Shown here: positions 23,411 through 36,500 of the stretch, piece by piece
How positions within the stretch are numbered: position 1 is the stretch's first letter
Layout: the number at the start of each line of letters is the position of its first letter
DNA from: Chamaelirium japonicum
Taxonomy: Eukaryota > Streptophyta > Magnoliopsida > Liliales > Melanthiaceae
Direction: 5' to 3'
Assembly: GCA_947650365.1 (NCBI GenBank)
Contig: OX393557.1
Span: 52,741,472-52,805,471 of the forward strand
DNA length: 64,000 nucleotides
Program-made: the position numbers and the translations under genes
Notes under the pieces: generated by a model
The model's input: only the letters and a program-made list of their open reading frames with translations
The model's database searches: none
Told to the model about the DNA's origin: nothing

Positions 23411-25737
23411 ACATCATTCCACATATTTCATCAAAAGTTGATATACAATCCGCCTCCGAAAAGCACACATGCCAGCATGCTTAAAGTCCAATTCTTTATT
23501 GCAGGTGAAGTAGTTAGCGAAGGACATAACCCAAATCCCACAGTCATATCCATTTAGTTGCCTTGGTATTGTGGTCTTCATCGCCTTGTACGCTGTCCAT
23601 TTGTCGCCATCGAAAGCAGCATCATGTCCACAACTATAGAGTACAATAGGTAAGATATGCAAGATCTTTTCAATATCTTCCTTATACTCGATATGAGAGG
23701 ATTGATATAATGAATCAATAATAAGCAACTTCTTCTCCTGCATGTACATGTTCACAAGATACCAATGCATGTTATTATAATTGACAGGGATTATAGCATG
23801 TGCACACTTCCATATCGGATAAAATACAGCATCATCATTTTTGACTCGATCCCCGTTTCCTAACATAATCTGCTTCAAAGACTCAGACCACTTAAAACTC
23901 TTCGCTAGCACTTTCAAATCTGTTCCTTGAGGTTCCTTTCTAATATAACTTTTAAAGTCATTGAAAGCCAATATTATATAATTCTGTCACAATCAACAAA
24001 CAACCTATTAGAAACTATTTGTTTAGCAGTTTATAAAAAAATATATATCAAACTAGAATTAGCGAACATACCCATAAGTACGTCCTGCCAAAAAAGATGC
24101 CAATCTTCTTAACCTTGTGAAAGTACTCAAAATATCTTAAAAAACGTGTCTCCAGGAGAGACATATAGGCATCAATGTGCTGTAATCAAATTAATATAAT
24201 TATAAGTAAAAAAATTATAATATTAGAGATAACTTATATCATAATTAAATGGTATGCATAACTCACTTCACTGTGTGCCCATCCTTCATTAGAATAGAGT
24301 TCTTTAATCCAAAAAGGATTCACATTAATCCCGTCAATAATAATGTTATCCCTACATTAAAACATACATCATGAAGTTAATAGAAATTATATCATAAATT
24401 GTAAAAGACATTCTAATTTATATTTAATTGTACTACCATAATACATGCAATTCTCTACGGTTATCATCCATGAAGTCAATATAAAATTTTCTCTCCTCAT
24501 GGTTAAGTCTTTTCATCCACTTGGCAGGTTTGATCTCTACCTCGTCTTCCAATTGTGCCAAAAGTTTTTTTCTATTTAATGGGTCTGTATATGGAGAACA
24601 TAAATGTGGACCTGGCCTTCTCATCCGCTGTGATTCGCGTCTTGTCGGTGCAACTTTCTCCTACAAGAAAAATAAAAGAAAATATTAAATCATAATTCTA
24701 AAAAAATAAATTTAGTAGTTGAATTTTTATTATACCTGTTCCTTTTTATTTGTTTGGCTCTCTTGTACGGTCGAAAGATCATTTTTACTTGCACTCCATG
24801 CATCAACTATATTTTGATCCGGCTCAATAGATTCTTCATAACCTCTGTTTTCTTCATTTTTGGAATACACCATCAAAACATCACTTGGATATTAATCATC
24901 AACTATATTTGGATCTCGAGCGAAGGATTCCTCAATCCCTTCATGTAAACCTGGATCATCGCATTCTTTTGGATTCGTCTGAGAAGGAGAATATCCCTTA
25001 CTATTTGAATCCATCTGAGTAGGAGACACACCCTCATCCTCTACATCCCTATAAGTTCGGTGTGGTGTAATACAAAAGTCTTGAATGAGGGATTCCTCGT
25101 GTCCCAATCTCTCCGTTCTCTACAATATACAACCAATCATTTTGTAAGTATTCAAATAAAATTTTTTAATACATATTAACTAAATACACTTTAAGAATAA
25201 AAATTTACCTCTTGTTGGTATTCCACCACATGCACTTGAGTAGCCGCACCAATAAGATCATCCAAAGTACCAATCGGATTGAAATCCTTGTCATCCACAT
25301 TGGAGAAAGAAGGTGGAGATGAAAAAATTCCAACCTTGCGTTGCCCTTTAAGTTCCTTTATTTCTTGTTGGAGTCCATTTATTAGCTGGGTTTGTTTCAC
25401 TACAATCTCCTCAAGTGAGGAGATTCTTTTTTGGTGTTCCTCTACCACTATTTCTAATGGACATTGTGAAGTTGGTAAAGAATAATATATAGGGATCCCC
25501 TTATCCCCTTTTGATTTTTTCTCTTTAGCATTGTCCTCAATTATTTTATCCTCTTCATTCTTATCCACTTTCGGCTTATCGACTTCCTCTTCCATATCCC
25601 TTTCCATTGATCCTTCTGTTGAAGTAGATAATTCACGGCCATAGAAGGGACGGATGATATTCTCCTCCATTTCTACTTTTGATGGAATTAACTCTTCCAG
25701 AATTTGAACCTATATATCAACCCAACTAATTAATTAG

Positions 25738-25774
<37 letters not shown>

Positions 25775-26954
25775 TAAACTCAAGTTTTTTAAACTTACTT
25801 TTCTTTCTTTAAAAAACTTGAATACTCTATCGTAGGTGACACTTTTCAAATCGCACCATCTAAGAATTCTAGGATTCGTATCAGTGCTCAGCTTTCTTGC
25901 GCAAAACATTTCAAGAAGGGGGATCCGTTCAAATATCCACACCTGCAAAATATATGTGCAACCAAATAATCAAGTGTTATTAAATAATAGACAATATGCT
26001 ATAACATACTAATTAGTTTAAAAAGTAGTCATACCTGAAGTGCATATGCACAACCAAAGATATTATATTTTTTTGGCCTCTTATCTCCCTTTATTGCACC
26101 TTCCACACCGGCCTTCAAACTGTTGTAGGCCACTTTTTCCCATGGGTATTTATTGAATTTGTCCAAGTCATCCACAAGTTCTAAATGCATCAAAGGAATA
26201 CTAACATCGGGATTTGCTCCAAAAAAGTAACTCTGTAATAGAAGTAGCAATGCCAACTTTACTGCATCGACATCATCTTTGCATTCTTTAATTTTTTCCA
26301 CCAATAATTTCTGGGTTACCATCACCTTCTTACCATAAAAATATTTATTCTTCAAAGGACCACCAGTGCTGTCAGTATCTAGGTCTGGAGGAGGGTGGAA
26401 ACGCTATACCTAAGCCCTAGGATCAACGTAAACTCCAAGGGAGAGAATTTCATCATCACACCATTAATATTAAACTTAAAGTCTGACTCATGTCTTTGCC
26501 AAAAGTAATGTGCAAGCATCAGAAGAAACATATATTTGGTATACCTTAGATCTAAAATATGACCAAAACAAGACTTCTTTAACAATTCCATCCGATTAGT
26601 ATTATCTCTAAACATCTCAAGGATAACATCAAGGAATGAGACACTGCACCTAGCTGATGGTTGAGCCATATACTCCAACCTATTAACGGGTGCATTGCTT
26701 ATACTTTTCTCTAATTTGGAACCATTTCCAGCGTTTGATTTATTTCCTCCTTTTCTCGTAGAGATTTCCGGCTCCTTTTCGAATTTCTTTGCAGGTGACT
26801 TGGGGGGCTTCTTGTTAGAATTCTTGATAGGTGACTTGGATGACTCCCTTTTAGATTTCATTGTAGGTGAACTGGATGCCATTTTTCTAGATCTTTTTGT
26901 AGGTGGTTTGGAGGATGGTGTCAGTGGCCTCTTCCGAAGACCTTCACATCCCAT
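23411..26954 (-). pseudogene. DUF1985/Ulp1-like (C48 peptidase) gene of MULE-2, VANC-like
   Basis: Leftward gene of about eight exons. Exon 1 (26,954-26,035) starts MGCEGLRKRPLTPSSKPP, with an acceptor touching the ATG, a Lys/Ser/Pro-rich tail and DUF1985 (CFGHILDLRYTKYMF...HYFWQRHESD...FSPLEFTLILGLRY). Then come 25,942-25,799, 25,709-25,209 (coiled coil ISSLEEIVVKQTQLINGLQQ), 25,119-24,736, 24,660-24,437 and shorter exons. A final exon near 23,978-23,411 carries the Ulp1 domain. The full C48 set is present there: His in NNMHWYLVNMY, Asp in LLIIDSLYQ, Gln in PRQLNG and Cys in GYDCGIWVMSFANYF. Defects: a frameshift near 26,390 after GLRYS inside DUF1985, and a stop after NIVDD (about 24,892). 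So the protease domain looks intact while the N-terminal part is damaged. Role by family: VANDAL VANC proteins share DUF1985 and Ulp1-like domains and counter silencing; this is inference here. Confidence 0.85.
25741..25771. repeat. (TA)n microsatellite in a Ulp1-gene intron
   Basis: About 15 TA units within the intron between the second and third exons of the DUF1985/Ulp1 gene. Confidence 0.9.
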
Positions 26955-27049
26955 CTGTAAAAATAATATTATATATAATATTAAGAAAAGAATAAAAAAA
27001 GTATAAAAAGTAAAACATTGTTACACCAAATGCTAATTACTACAACTTA

Positions 27050-27422
27050 GGGCATCTCCAGCTATACTCAAATCATGATTTAGATTTGAATCCGAGTAAA
27101 AAATACTCAAAAGCTGCTCAAGTCAAACTCATATTTATACCAAAATGAGTTTTACTCATTTTAAACCAAATCAGGGGAGACTCAATCCATACCAAATTCT
27201 TAACGATCATCTCCAAGGACCTCCATATTTACAAAATTATCATCCAACGTTGAGTTTTTACTCAAATCTAAGTAAAAACTCCAAAATCAGTTCCGACCCT
27301 TACTCAAACTCATACCAAATTGAGTTTTAACTTAAATTTGAGTAAATGGTTGGAGTGTTCTGTATCAGATTGAGTTTTTACTCATATTTGATTAAAAATT
27401 TTAGTAAGTGTTGGAGATGATC
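27050..27422. mobile_element. Tourist-like MITE at the inner edge of the MULE-2 right repeat
   Basis: Ends gggcatctccagc and gttggagatgatc are inverted and flanked by tta (27,047-27,049; 27,423-27,425). The interior repeats actcaaatctgagtaaaaactc-like phrases. Its right end overlaps the inner edge of the MULE-2 right terminal repeat; the left terminal repeat keeps the same end (atcatctccagtacttact), so the MITE end was part of the sequence copied into both arms. Confidence 0.7.
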
Positions 27423-28267
27423 TTATGCAAGTTCATCTCATACAGTACACAACTTTAAATGCGTCGAACTCAAGTGAACTTGTGTCGAGCGCAAATAATA
27501 CTGCAATAGACCCATTGACTTTGATACACAAATTTACTGCATTAGATCTTAATTTTAAGAAAATATTTTTGGGTTTGATGCAAGTATAACTTGAGGTCTG
27601 AAACATATAACAAAACTGTTTGATAATTGGGTAAAAGCTCATTTCAAAAAATACAATAAATTTTTAAAAAATTAATTTTAACCTTGAAAATTAAAAACCC
27701 TAATTAATTAATCATCAACAATATCCTGTTCACATCTTTATAATATCTAAAACCTATTTTTTGAAAGCCCTAAGTAGTTACCAAATCGAAGAAATCTCAA
27801 ATAACCATTTTATTCAAGATTTTACGGTATGAAATTTAATTTGTCATAATTTCACCCATGATTTAGGGTATAGGGTAAAAAAAAACTATTTTTTTTGTTA
27901 AAGCATGGTTTAGGGTTCGAAGATTTACCTTTAAAAGCTTTGCACGACCGTGGATGAAGATTCCGACGACTTCCGGCGATCTTCCGGTGATCTTCCGACG
28001 ATCTTCCGACGATCTCCGCCAAGGAAGAGTGCCGACGATGAGGTTGCGGAGGCCGCAGGTGAGGTTTGGAAGGTCGCGGAGGGAAAAAGAAAGAAGAAAT
28101 GTTCAGTTTCTTTACCTTTTGACTAGAGGGCAAAAGGGTCTCTAAAAATCCTAACTGCCTCATGTGAATTATTTGTCACGTGTCTCAGAGCAAAAAAGTT
28201 ACGGTTTAGAAAACTGCAGTAGTTTGGATAATTGGTCAAACCTTGTGCTCATTTTGGGAAAAACCTC
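27398..28267 (-). repeat. MULE-2 right terminal inverted repeat
   Basis: About 870 bases complementary to 14,169-15,025, differing by scattered substitutions and small gaps (for example a short insertion around 27,700). It holds gttcgacgc-type motifs near 27,465-27,500 and gatcttccg repeats at 27,975-28,015. It lies upstream of the DUF1985/Ulp1 gene and probably holds its promoter. Confidence 0.95.
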
Positions 28268-28431
28268 GTGGAATAAAATACGACCCTCTTATTTGTCTTA
28301 TGTGGTAGAAATGGCTCCCTTTGCTGGGACCATCTGTCCTTGTTTGCTGCGGTAATTCATGGGGTGTCTCTGGGTGTTGACTGGTGTGGTGAAAAGTTGA
28401 CAACATATGAGAGAGGGATTCTGAAATATTT

Positions 28432-28687
28432 GGGTTATTTTGAATTTGCTCCCAAAATTTTGCCTTGAATTAGACTTTACTCCCCGTCTTTTCATTAATT
28501 AGACTTTACCCCCCAAAACTAACTATTTCGTCAGCTCACCGTCTAAGAGAAAGGCTGAGCTGACGGAACAGTTAGTTTTGGGGGTAAAGTCTAATTTATG
28601 AAATTATAGGCGGTAAAGTCTAATTAATGAAAAAATGGGGGCTAAAGTCAAATTCAAGACAAATTTGGGAGCAAAGTCAAAATAATC
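28432..28687. mobile_element. Foldback MITE, second copy of the 10,522 family
   Basis: The left end gggttattttgaatttgctc pairs with gcaaagtcaaaataatc at the right. Inner arms contain ttagactttac/gtaaagtctaa. More decayed than the 10,522 copy; no clean target duplication. The gap 28,268-28,431 between MULE-2 and this MITE holds nothing recognised. Confidence 0.75.
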
Positions 28688-28757
28688 TCTTTTTTTTTTT
28701 TAGATTAGAGGTAGTCTCGGGGACCATCTGTCCTTGTTTGCTGTGGGATGACTCAGG

Positions 28758-29236
28758 GCACGCAATTTCGGATCAGACACGGAAGACCCGACACGACCCG
28801 ACACAATGTTAGCGGGTCTGGGTCAGGACTAAACGGGTTCGGGTCGTAAACAAAACAGATCGACATGATAGATCCGTTTAATAAACAGGTCGGGTCCGGG
28901 TTTAGGGTATGGACACGGTAGACCCGGGAAGGCCCGTTTAAAATTCAACGGGTCGGGTTGGGTCTATCCACAATCCGATACTGTAATATATAGTATCAGC
29001 GGGTCAACCGGGTTAGGTCGGGTCGAGTCGGATTGGGTCGGATCGGGTCAAGTAAATAAATCCGTGTGGTAAACAGTTCTAACAGGTCTACCCGTTTATA
29101 AACGGGTCAGGTACATGTATAGGATCTAAACATGATTAGTTAAATGGGTCAGGTCTGAGTCTAGGGGTTTTGGATACGATCCGAAACTAGACACGACACA
29201 AACCCGACCCGACACGACCATTGCCACCCTAGGTGT
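28758..29236. mobile_element. GACCCG/CGGGTC-rich non-autonomous element, probable hAT relative
   Basis: Dense cgggtc/gacccg phrases end in gaccattgccaccctag, resembling a hAT-type terminus. The block gcgggtctgggtca, aaacgggttcgggt and tccgatact recurs in order at 35,587-35,990, so it is a dispersed family. No coding sequence. Left border uncertain. Confidence 0.55.
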
Positions 29237-29409
29237 CCTTGTATCAATAATTCATTGGGTGTCTCTTAAATAAAATTTAATGATGATAGTTCATTGGGTG
29301 TTGTCTGGTTGGTGAAAAGTTACGCCACGTTTTCCACGTGTGTCACGGCCAGCAGAGACAAGGATGGGGAGCACTGAGCAGCGGCGGCGACAGGACCTCC
29401 GGAATATTG

Positions 29410-29930
29410 AATTTAACTCTTTGCTACAGTTAAATCACTTTAGTGTTTTTTTTTTAAATCTCGATTAATTTTTATTTTTGCTACAGTAAAATCATTGTAG
29501 TATTTTTTAAAATCCTGTTTATTATTATTATTTACAACAATGAAAATTATTGTAGCAATTGTTCTCCTTTATTTATATATTTTTTTGAGAAACCCCTCTA
29601 GGAGAATGAGGGGGAAGGTTGGGCCTAAACCCCTATTGATGTAATTGTTCCACTTTAGTATCGAATTGGTAATCTTTGGTACATTGTAGTAAAGAGTAAC
29701 AATTCGGTACTAAAGATGAACAATTGCTACAGTGAAAATCAATTGTTTCTCTTTGGTACCAAATTATTTCTCTCTTTTTTGTGAAATCTTTTTTTTAAAA
29801 TTTTTTTTCTACAACAAAATCCCTATAGCGAAGGATTTTTGCTACAGTGAAATCACTGTAGCAATCGCTACTGTTCATTATCGAAGTGCTACTTTCCACG
29901 TGATTTCTTCTTGCACACCACGCTGCATAT
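29410..29930. repeat. GCTACAGT / ACTGTAGC palindromic repeat region
   Basis: Variants of gctacagtgaaatcactgtagc are scattered among poly(T)/poly(A) runs. Each is a short hairpin. The same kind of sequence fills 56,640-57,290. A short LINE-like 3' end (ttttttgagaaacccctc) lies at about 29,580-29,640. 29,237-29,410 shows nothing recognised. Confidence 0.6.
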
Positions 29931-30032
29931 AGGAGGAAAAGTGAACAATTACCAAATGTAAGGACCTGACGTAACCGACCATTTTTGGATGTCCTGTATG
30001 CTAAATCAAATATTGTTTGTGAATTAGTCACC

Positions 30033-30981
<949 letters not shown>

Positions 30982-30984
<3 letters not shown>

Positions 30985-31265
30985 GACGGGGAGCCTGGAC
31001 CTCAGGTGCAGCGTGAACGCTGCACCGGAGCCGCTCCCCGCGCGCCACCTGTCCCAAAACCCGGCCGGATCCCGTATAAAACGCCGGGATGAACCACAGT
31101 CGTCCGATTTTTGCGATCGGACGAAAATCCGGCCACCCGACTGTAAAAACGCGGCAGCCAGCGCCAGCCGTCTGATCCGTGCAGTGCACCCCACCCGCTG
31201 CTGTCTGATCAGTTGGGCGGGGTGATTCCTGTCCGTTCCATAGTGCACCACACTTAAAATTCAAC
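30982..31265. mobile_element. Element with GGGGACGGGGAGCCTGG end abutting (TA)n
   Basis: Its first 45 bases resemble the ends of the 400-bp foldback (cggggagcctg, gtgcagcgtgaacgctgcacc). It abuts (TA)n on the left; the right border is not clear. The interior is GC-rich with ccgtctgatc-type phrases. No coding sense. Confidence 0.5.
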
Positions 31266-31349
31266 CCTCAATCGACTACTGAAGGGAGATCGTACGGTGG
31301 CCGTAATTTTCCCCCACATTGAGAATGGACCTCATCTGCCCCTCTTAAC

Positions 31350-32620
31350 GGTGATGATGGCCTCTTGAACCCTGTCCCATCCCTTATTTCGGGGGTGATA
31401 ATGCTTCTCTTACTGCCTCCGTTACAACGTTGGAAATTTATCGCACTCTTCTTTTTATGCTACGGTGTAAATCTTTTGGCCCTGATGGATTTCCAGTTGA
31501 GTTCTCCCTGGCCAATTGGGATGTTGTTGGGTCTGGTGTCTGAGCAGTAGTCCTTGGGCCAAAAATTCTTACCCGGAATGCGATTGCTTTCTTAGCTTCG
31601 GGTCTCTCGCATGCGTTCGGCCTTCCCCTCATGGCTTATACATTGATACATTGGCCTACGTCGATGATTGCCTTTTATTCGCGAAATCGGATCGTATAGA
31701 GATTGGGGCTCTTCTCTGGCATTATTGTACATTTTGCAGCCTCCATCTATCTCCTCTTACCATTGCAGGCCTTGTTTTCCTCCTCCTTGGACAACTCTAT
31801 GGAAAGCCTCCGTTAGCATCGATCAAAAAATTTCACTTGGAAATGGTTGCATTCGCATCTACCGGTCATGGTAGACCTCTGGCGCATTGGTCTCCTAGTT
31901 GATGACTTGTATCCCCATTGTGGGATGGTTTCGGAGACGGTTGATCATGCTTTGTTTACTTGTATCCTGACGATTCGGCTTTGGGAAATTTTTTTTACAT
32001 GCTTCTCCCTCTTCTTCCTTGCCTCCACGTCCATGGAATTTGGCTCGCTCTTATGCCAACTTCCTGATGGTGGTTTGGGCGTCATCAACCTTCCAACCAT
32101 GCCCCTTATTATGCTGGCATGGTACATTTGGTAAGCGCATAATTGTTCGGTGTTCGAGTTTGTTGTTGAACTCGCTTCAGTCACCTGGGATCGCATTTGT
32201 TCTGATTCGGTCTAATATATCATGGTCAATAGTCGCAGACTCAAGGTTAAGTTGTCCCAACGCCTCGATGGCCCGGCTTTCGGTTGTGGTTTGCTGGGAT
32301 CCTCCGAAATTGTGTGGAATCAAATTGAATTTTGATAGCTCTTAGGACTCTCGGTTTCATCGGGGTGGACCTGGATTTCTGGTTCATATATACTCATTGT
32401 AACATGATTCTGCTTATGGGGTATTCGGCCTTTACTTGTTCTTCGGAGATCGATGGTGAGATGCGTGGACTCAGGATTATTTCCAATCTTTTACATCCTT
32501 CCATCCGAAAACCTCCTATTTTTTTCACCTCTCGCCACTTTTTTTTTTTTTTATCACTGTTTAACCCTTGGCTGCACGATATTTGCTCGTTGGAGTTGAT
32601 TTTTCAGCTGTCATTTCCCC
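31350..32620 (+). mobile_element. LINE remnant, rightward, RT to RNase H
   Basis: Broken frames show LAYVDDCLLFAKSD (RT catalytic box; the usual YADD is YVDD) near 31,650, a zf-RVT piece (YPHCGMVSETVDHALFTC) near 31,905-31,965, and IKLNFDSS, the start of an RNase H-like domain, near 32,320. Several frame changes separate them. 5' truncated. Not the same sequence as the LINE at 48,590-54,390. Confidence 0.7.
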
Positions 32621-32790
32621 TCCTCTAATTGAAGAAAACCCTAGGGAGTCGAAACCTAATCACTATTCTTTTTCTCGGAAACCTCCTATTTTTTTTCACC
32701 TCCCGCCATTAATTTTTTATCACTGTTAAACCCTTCGATTCGCGACATCTACTCGTCGGAGTTGATTTTCGAGTAACATTACTATCAAGT
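32508..32790. repeat. Direct duplication of about 90 bp
   Basis: gaaaacctcctattttttt, followed by cacctc-cgcca, tatcactgttaaaccctt, and tcgttggagttgattttt, occurs at about 32,506-32,612 and again at 32,676-32,776. The segment between is unique. 32,790-33,400 holds only a ggcgggtt-rich short repeat (to 32,960) and a duplicated tacaatgagatcaga phrase (about 33,243 and 33,291). Confidence 0.7.
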
Positions 32791-33462
32791 AGAGGTGGGA
32801 CATGGGCGGGTTGAAGGGTCTACCCATGCCCAACCAAACCTACACACACCTTAACCCTATTTTCCCATGGAACCCGGGGAATTAAAAAAGCCCAACCTAT
32901 GCTTGCCTGTTCCGGTTGCTCGGGTTGCCCAATTTGCAAAAAAAAGGACGGGTTGGTCGGGTGGCCCAATTAGAAATGCTTTTGAAATATATGTAAATGG
33001 GTGGAAAATAACAAAATTAAGATGTCAAAACCATTTGATTGAAAATGAAACATTGCTTTGTACTGTCGAGCGATGGGGTAAGATAGAAACAGAGGGTGTC
33101 GACAGTGTGGGGTTAGGACTTTTCTTTGTCTATTGTGTATTTGTGATTTATATATGGATTGCTGGATTAGTTGAGCACCCCATCGGGTGTGAGCATGAGT
33201 CATGTGACATGTGTGTGCACTAAGCGTTGCATGCATCATTGTAGTGCAATGAGATCAGAGTGTGATTCACTTATGGTTGCACCACTGTAGTACAATGAGA
33301 TCAGATTAGTGGACCCACTTATCTTAACTTATTTGGCAGCTCTAGTCGGGACCACAAAAAGAATTGTTTTAATTTTTTTGGTGAAAAAGAAAGTGCTTTT
33401 TTTTTTTGCAATTAAAAAAAAGTGTTTTTTTTTTTTGCAATAAAAAAAAAGTGTTCTGTGCG

Positions 33463-33470
33463 TATATAAT
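33463..33470 (+). promoter_or_regulatory. Candidate TATA box of the CYP81-like gene
   Basis: TATATAAT lies about 100 bp upstream of the start codon. It is followed by a poly(A) run and a (GA)n leader (33,537-33,570) ending directly at the ATG. The second P450 has a similar layout (TATAAT at 54,472 and (GA)n leader), which supports it. Confidence 0.5.
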
Positions 33471-33536
33471 AAGTGAGTGGGCAACCTTCACATCAAGGGC
33501 TATAGAGGTCCTTTCAAAAAAAAAAAAAAAAAAGCT

Positions 33537-33567
<31 letters not shown>

Positions 33568-33570
33568 GAG

Positions 33571-36500
33571 ATGGAGGCCATGGCGTTCTTCACCGGTGTG
33601 GTTCTACTCCTCACCTTCCTCCTCGTGACCCTGCGCGTCGTGGGGTCCAAGGGGTCACACCCCAAATTCCCGCCGGCTGGGCCGCTCGCCCTCCCGGTCA
33701 TCGGCCACCTGCACCTCCTCCGCCTGCCCCTCCACCAGACCCTCGCCCGCATCTCCGCCCGCCACGGCCCGCTCCTCCTCCTCCACTTCGGCGCCCGCCC
33801 CGTCCTCCTCGTCTCCTCACCGGCCCTCTCGGAGGAGTGCTACACCAAGAACGACATCGTCTTCGCCAACCGCCCCGTCGTCGAGAGCGGCAGGTACCTC
33901 ACCTACAACTACACCACCCTCGGCAGCGCCCCCTACGGCCCCTACTGGCGCAACCTCCGCCGCATCACCTCCAACGAGATCTTCTCCACCGTCCGGGTCG
34001 CCGCCCTCTCCTCCATCCGCGCCGGGGAGGTCCGCTCCCTGCTGCGCCTGCTCTTCCTGGCCCCCGCCGCCGCCTCCGACGGATTCCGGACGGTGGAGCT
34101 GAAGTCGAGGCTGGCGGAGGTGACGTTCAACCTCATCATGCAGATGGTGGCCGGGAAGCGGTACTACGGTGAGAGCGCGACGGCGGACCCAGAGGAGGGC
34201 GGGCGCTTCCGGCGGGTCGTGAAAGAGGTGTTCCGACTGGGAGGGTTATCGAACCCGGAAGACTTCATCCCGTTCATGAAGTGGTTTGGGTCCTTTGGGA
34301 ACGGGATGAAGAGGCAGCTGGAAGGGGTGCGGGCGGAGATGGACGAGCTCTTCCAGGACATGGTGGACGAGCGGCGCAGGTGGCGGAGCTCGCAGCAGGA
34401 GGCGGCCAAAGCCGACGAGGATAAGAAGGTCCTCGACGTTATGCTGTCGCTGCAGGAGTCGGACCCCGGATCCTACACCGACGAAGTAATCAAAGGAGTC
34501 ATACTGGTAACATCTCTCTCTCTCTGATCGGGGAAAATTTTCAGTACATCCTGCGTACTCTACAACCGTTGCCTGGAGCTCGCTCTAAGCGCCGGGGGAT
34601 ACTGGGGCCTGCTACCCCATGTCTCTTGAGTCGCAGTGGGCCGTGAGGTTGTAGCGTACGCAGGATGTGCTGAAAATTTTCCCGATCCTCTGATCGGTTG
34701 GTTGCTCTGGTTCGGTGCATCGGCATTGACACCAAGCGGGCTCTGCCAGCAGTGATTGGGTCTGGCTTGTTAAAGTTTCGGTTATTTTGACTTTGCCCCC
34801 CAAATTTTGCCTTGAATTAGACTTTACCCCCTATATTTTCAATAATTAGAGTTTAACCCCCAAAACTAACTGTTCCGTCAGCTCACCTCCAAAACTTTAT
34901 TTCTTTTCCGTCAACTCACCCTTTGTCTTAAATGGTGAGCTGACGGAAAAGTTAGTTTTGGGGGGTAAAGTCTAAGCTCACCCTCTACGAGAGAGGGTGG
35001 GCTGACGGAAAAGAAAATAAAGTTTTGGCGGGTGAGGTGACGGAACAGTTAGTTTTCGGGGTAAAGTCTAATTATTGAAATATGGGGGGTAAATTTTAAT
35101 TCAAGGCAACATTGGGGGGGGGGGGGGGGGGGGGCAAAGTCAAAATAACCCTTGTCAATTACAACCCCTGCGATTGATAAGGAGCCGGGAAATATTATTC
35201 ATACCCCATAAATCTGTAATTAGCCCCCATTTCCAACAAACTTGAATACACCCCCATTTTTTTTTTCATACCCCATTCCTATCCCAAAAATACCCTTCCC
35301 CCTTACACCCCACCTTCAATACACCCCAGTTAAATGGCCCGCCCCAACTTGACTATACCCCAATCAAACACATACCCCTTTAAATATATCCCAATTATAT
35401 GCACTCTTGAATACACCCCACTCTTAAATAAACCCCATGCAGTTGGCTGATACTTGAAGGCACAAGTAGAGCTGCAACTTGGGCGGGCCAACCTGAACCC
35501 AACCCGAACCCAACCCGAATTTGGGCGGGCTAATCCGAGCCCAACTCGAATCATTTCTCCTCGACCCGACAGGACCCGACACGAAGTTAGCGGGTCTGGG
35601 TCAAGGCTAAACGGGTTCGGGTTGTAAACGGGTCGACACGATAGACCCATTTATTAAACGGGTCGGGTCCGGGTTTAGGGTCTGCACACGGTAGACCTAG
35701 GAAGACCCGTTTAGTATTCAATAGGTCATGTCGGGTCGGGTCGGGTCTACCAGCAATCCGATACTATAATATATAAAACCAGTGGGTCTTTCGGGTCAGG
35801 TCGGGTCAAGTCGGATTGGGTCGGATCGGGTCAACTGAATAGATCAAACGGGTCTTATCGTGTCTACGTGTTTATTAGCGAGTCGGGTACGGGTTTAGGA
35901 TCTAGACACGATTAGTTAAACGAATCGGGTCCGGGTCTAGGGGTTTTGGACACGACACGAACCCGACACGACATGACTCATTGCCACCCCTAGCTGCAAC
36001 TTGGGCGGGCCAACCCGAACCCAACCCGACTTTGGACGGGTTAACCCGAACCCACCCCGCACAACCCGACAGGTTGGGCGTGGGCTAAGTTTAAACGAAC
36101 ATTGGGTTGGGTTGGGGTACAAAAGACGCTGAGCAGGGGCTTTGGGGTTTGGGGTATAAAAAAAAGGGCATTGTTGGTATTAAAGGATTGTTGAGTAAGT
36201 TATTGAGAAACGCTAGGGATACGGGGGCTAATTACAGATTTTTGGGGTATGAATAAAATTTCCCTAAGGAGCCCAAATTGATATTGGCATCCGTACCCAA
36301 ATTGATTATTTGATAGTGACCCTTTAGAAGATGGGACACCCTCCTGTTTTCCTACCTAGTTCGGCCAGCCGCTCCCTTCTCTTCCTTTCTCTGTCCCCTC
36401 CCCCTTCTGCCCCGCTTTGATCTGCCGCTGTTACATCTGCCCCCTCCTCGATCTCACTTTCCTCCGTATTTCCTTCTTCTTGTTCGTCCCTCCTCCTTCC

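Larger units (their letters stand above)
14169..28267. mobile_element. MULE-2: 14.1 kb Mutator-like element with long inverted repeats
   Basis: Long inverted repeats start gaggtttttcccaaaatgag at 14,169 and end with the complement at 28,267. The flanks TAGAATAAA (14,160-14,168) and TGGAATAAA (28,269-28,277) match at 8 of 9 bases, consistent with a MULE 9-bp duplication; a one-base offset at the right end leaves this tentative. Inside are a rightward transposase (15,300-21,058), a leftward GRF zinc-finger gene (22,177-21,737) and a leftward DUF1985/Ulp1 gene (26,954-23,414). A 2.5 kb insertion and a Tourist MITE are nested in it. Several coding breaks mean it cannot now move on its own proteins. 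Confidence 0.9.

Noticed and set aside
33477-34172. A 231-codon Pro/Arg-rich frame over P450 exon 1
   Set aside because: It is the shifted frame of the GC-rich P450 exon, without P450 motifs.
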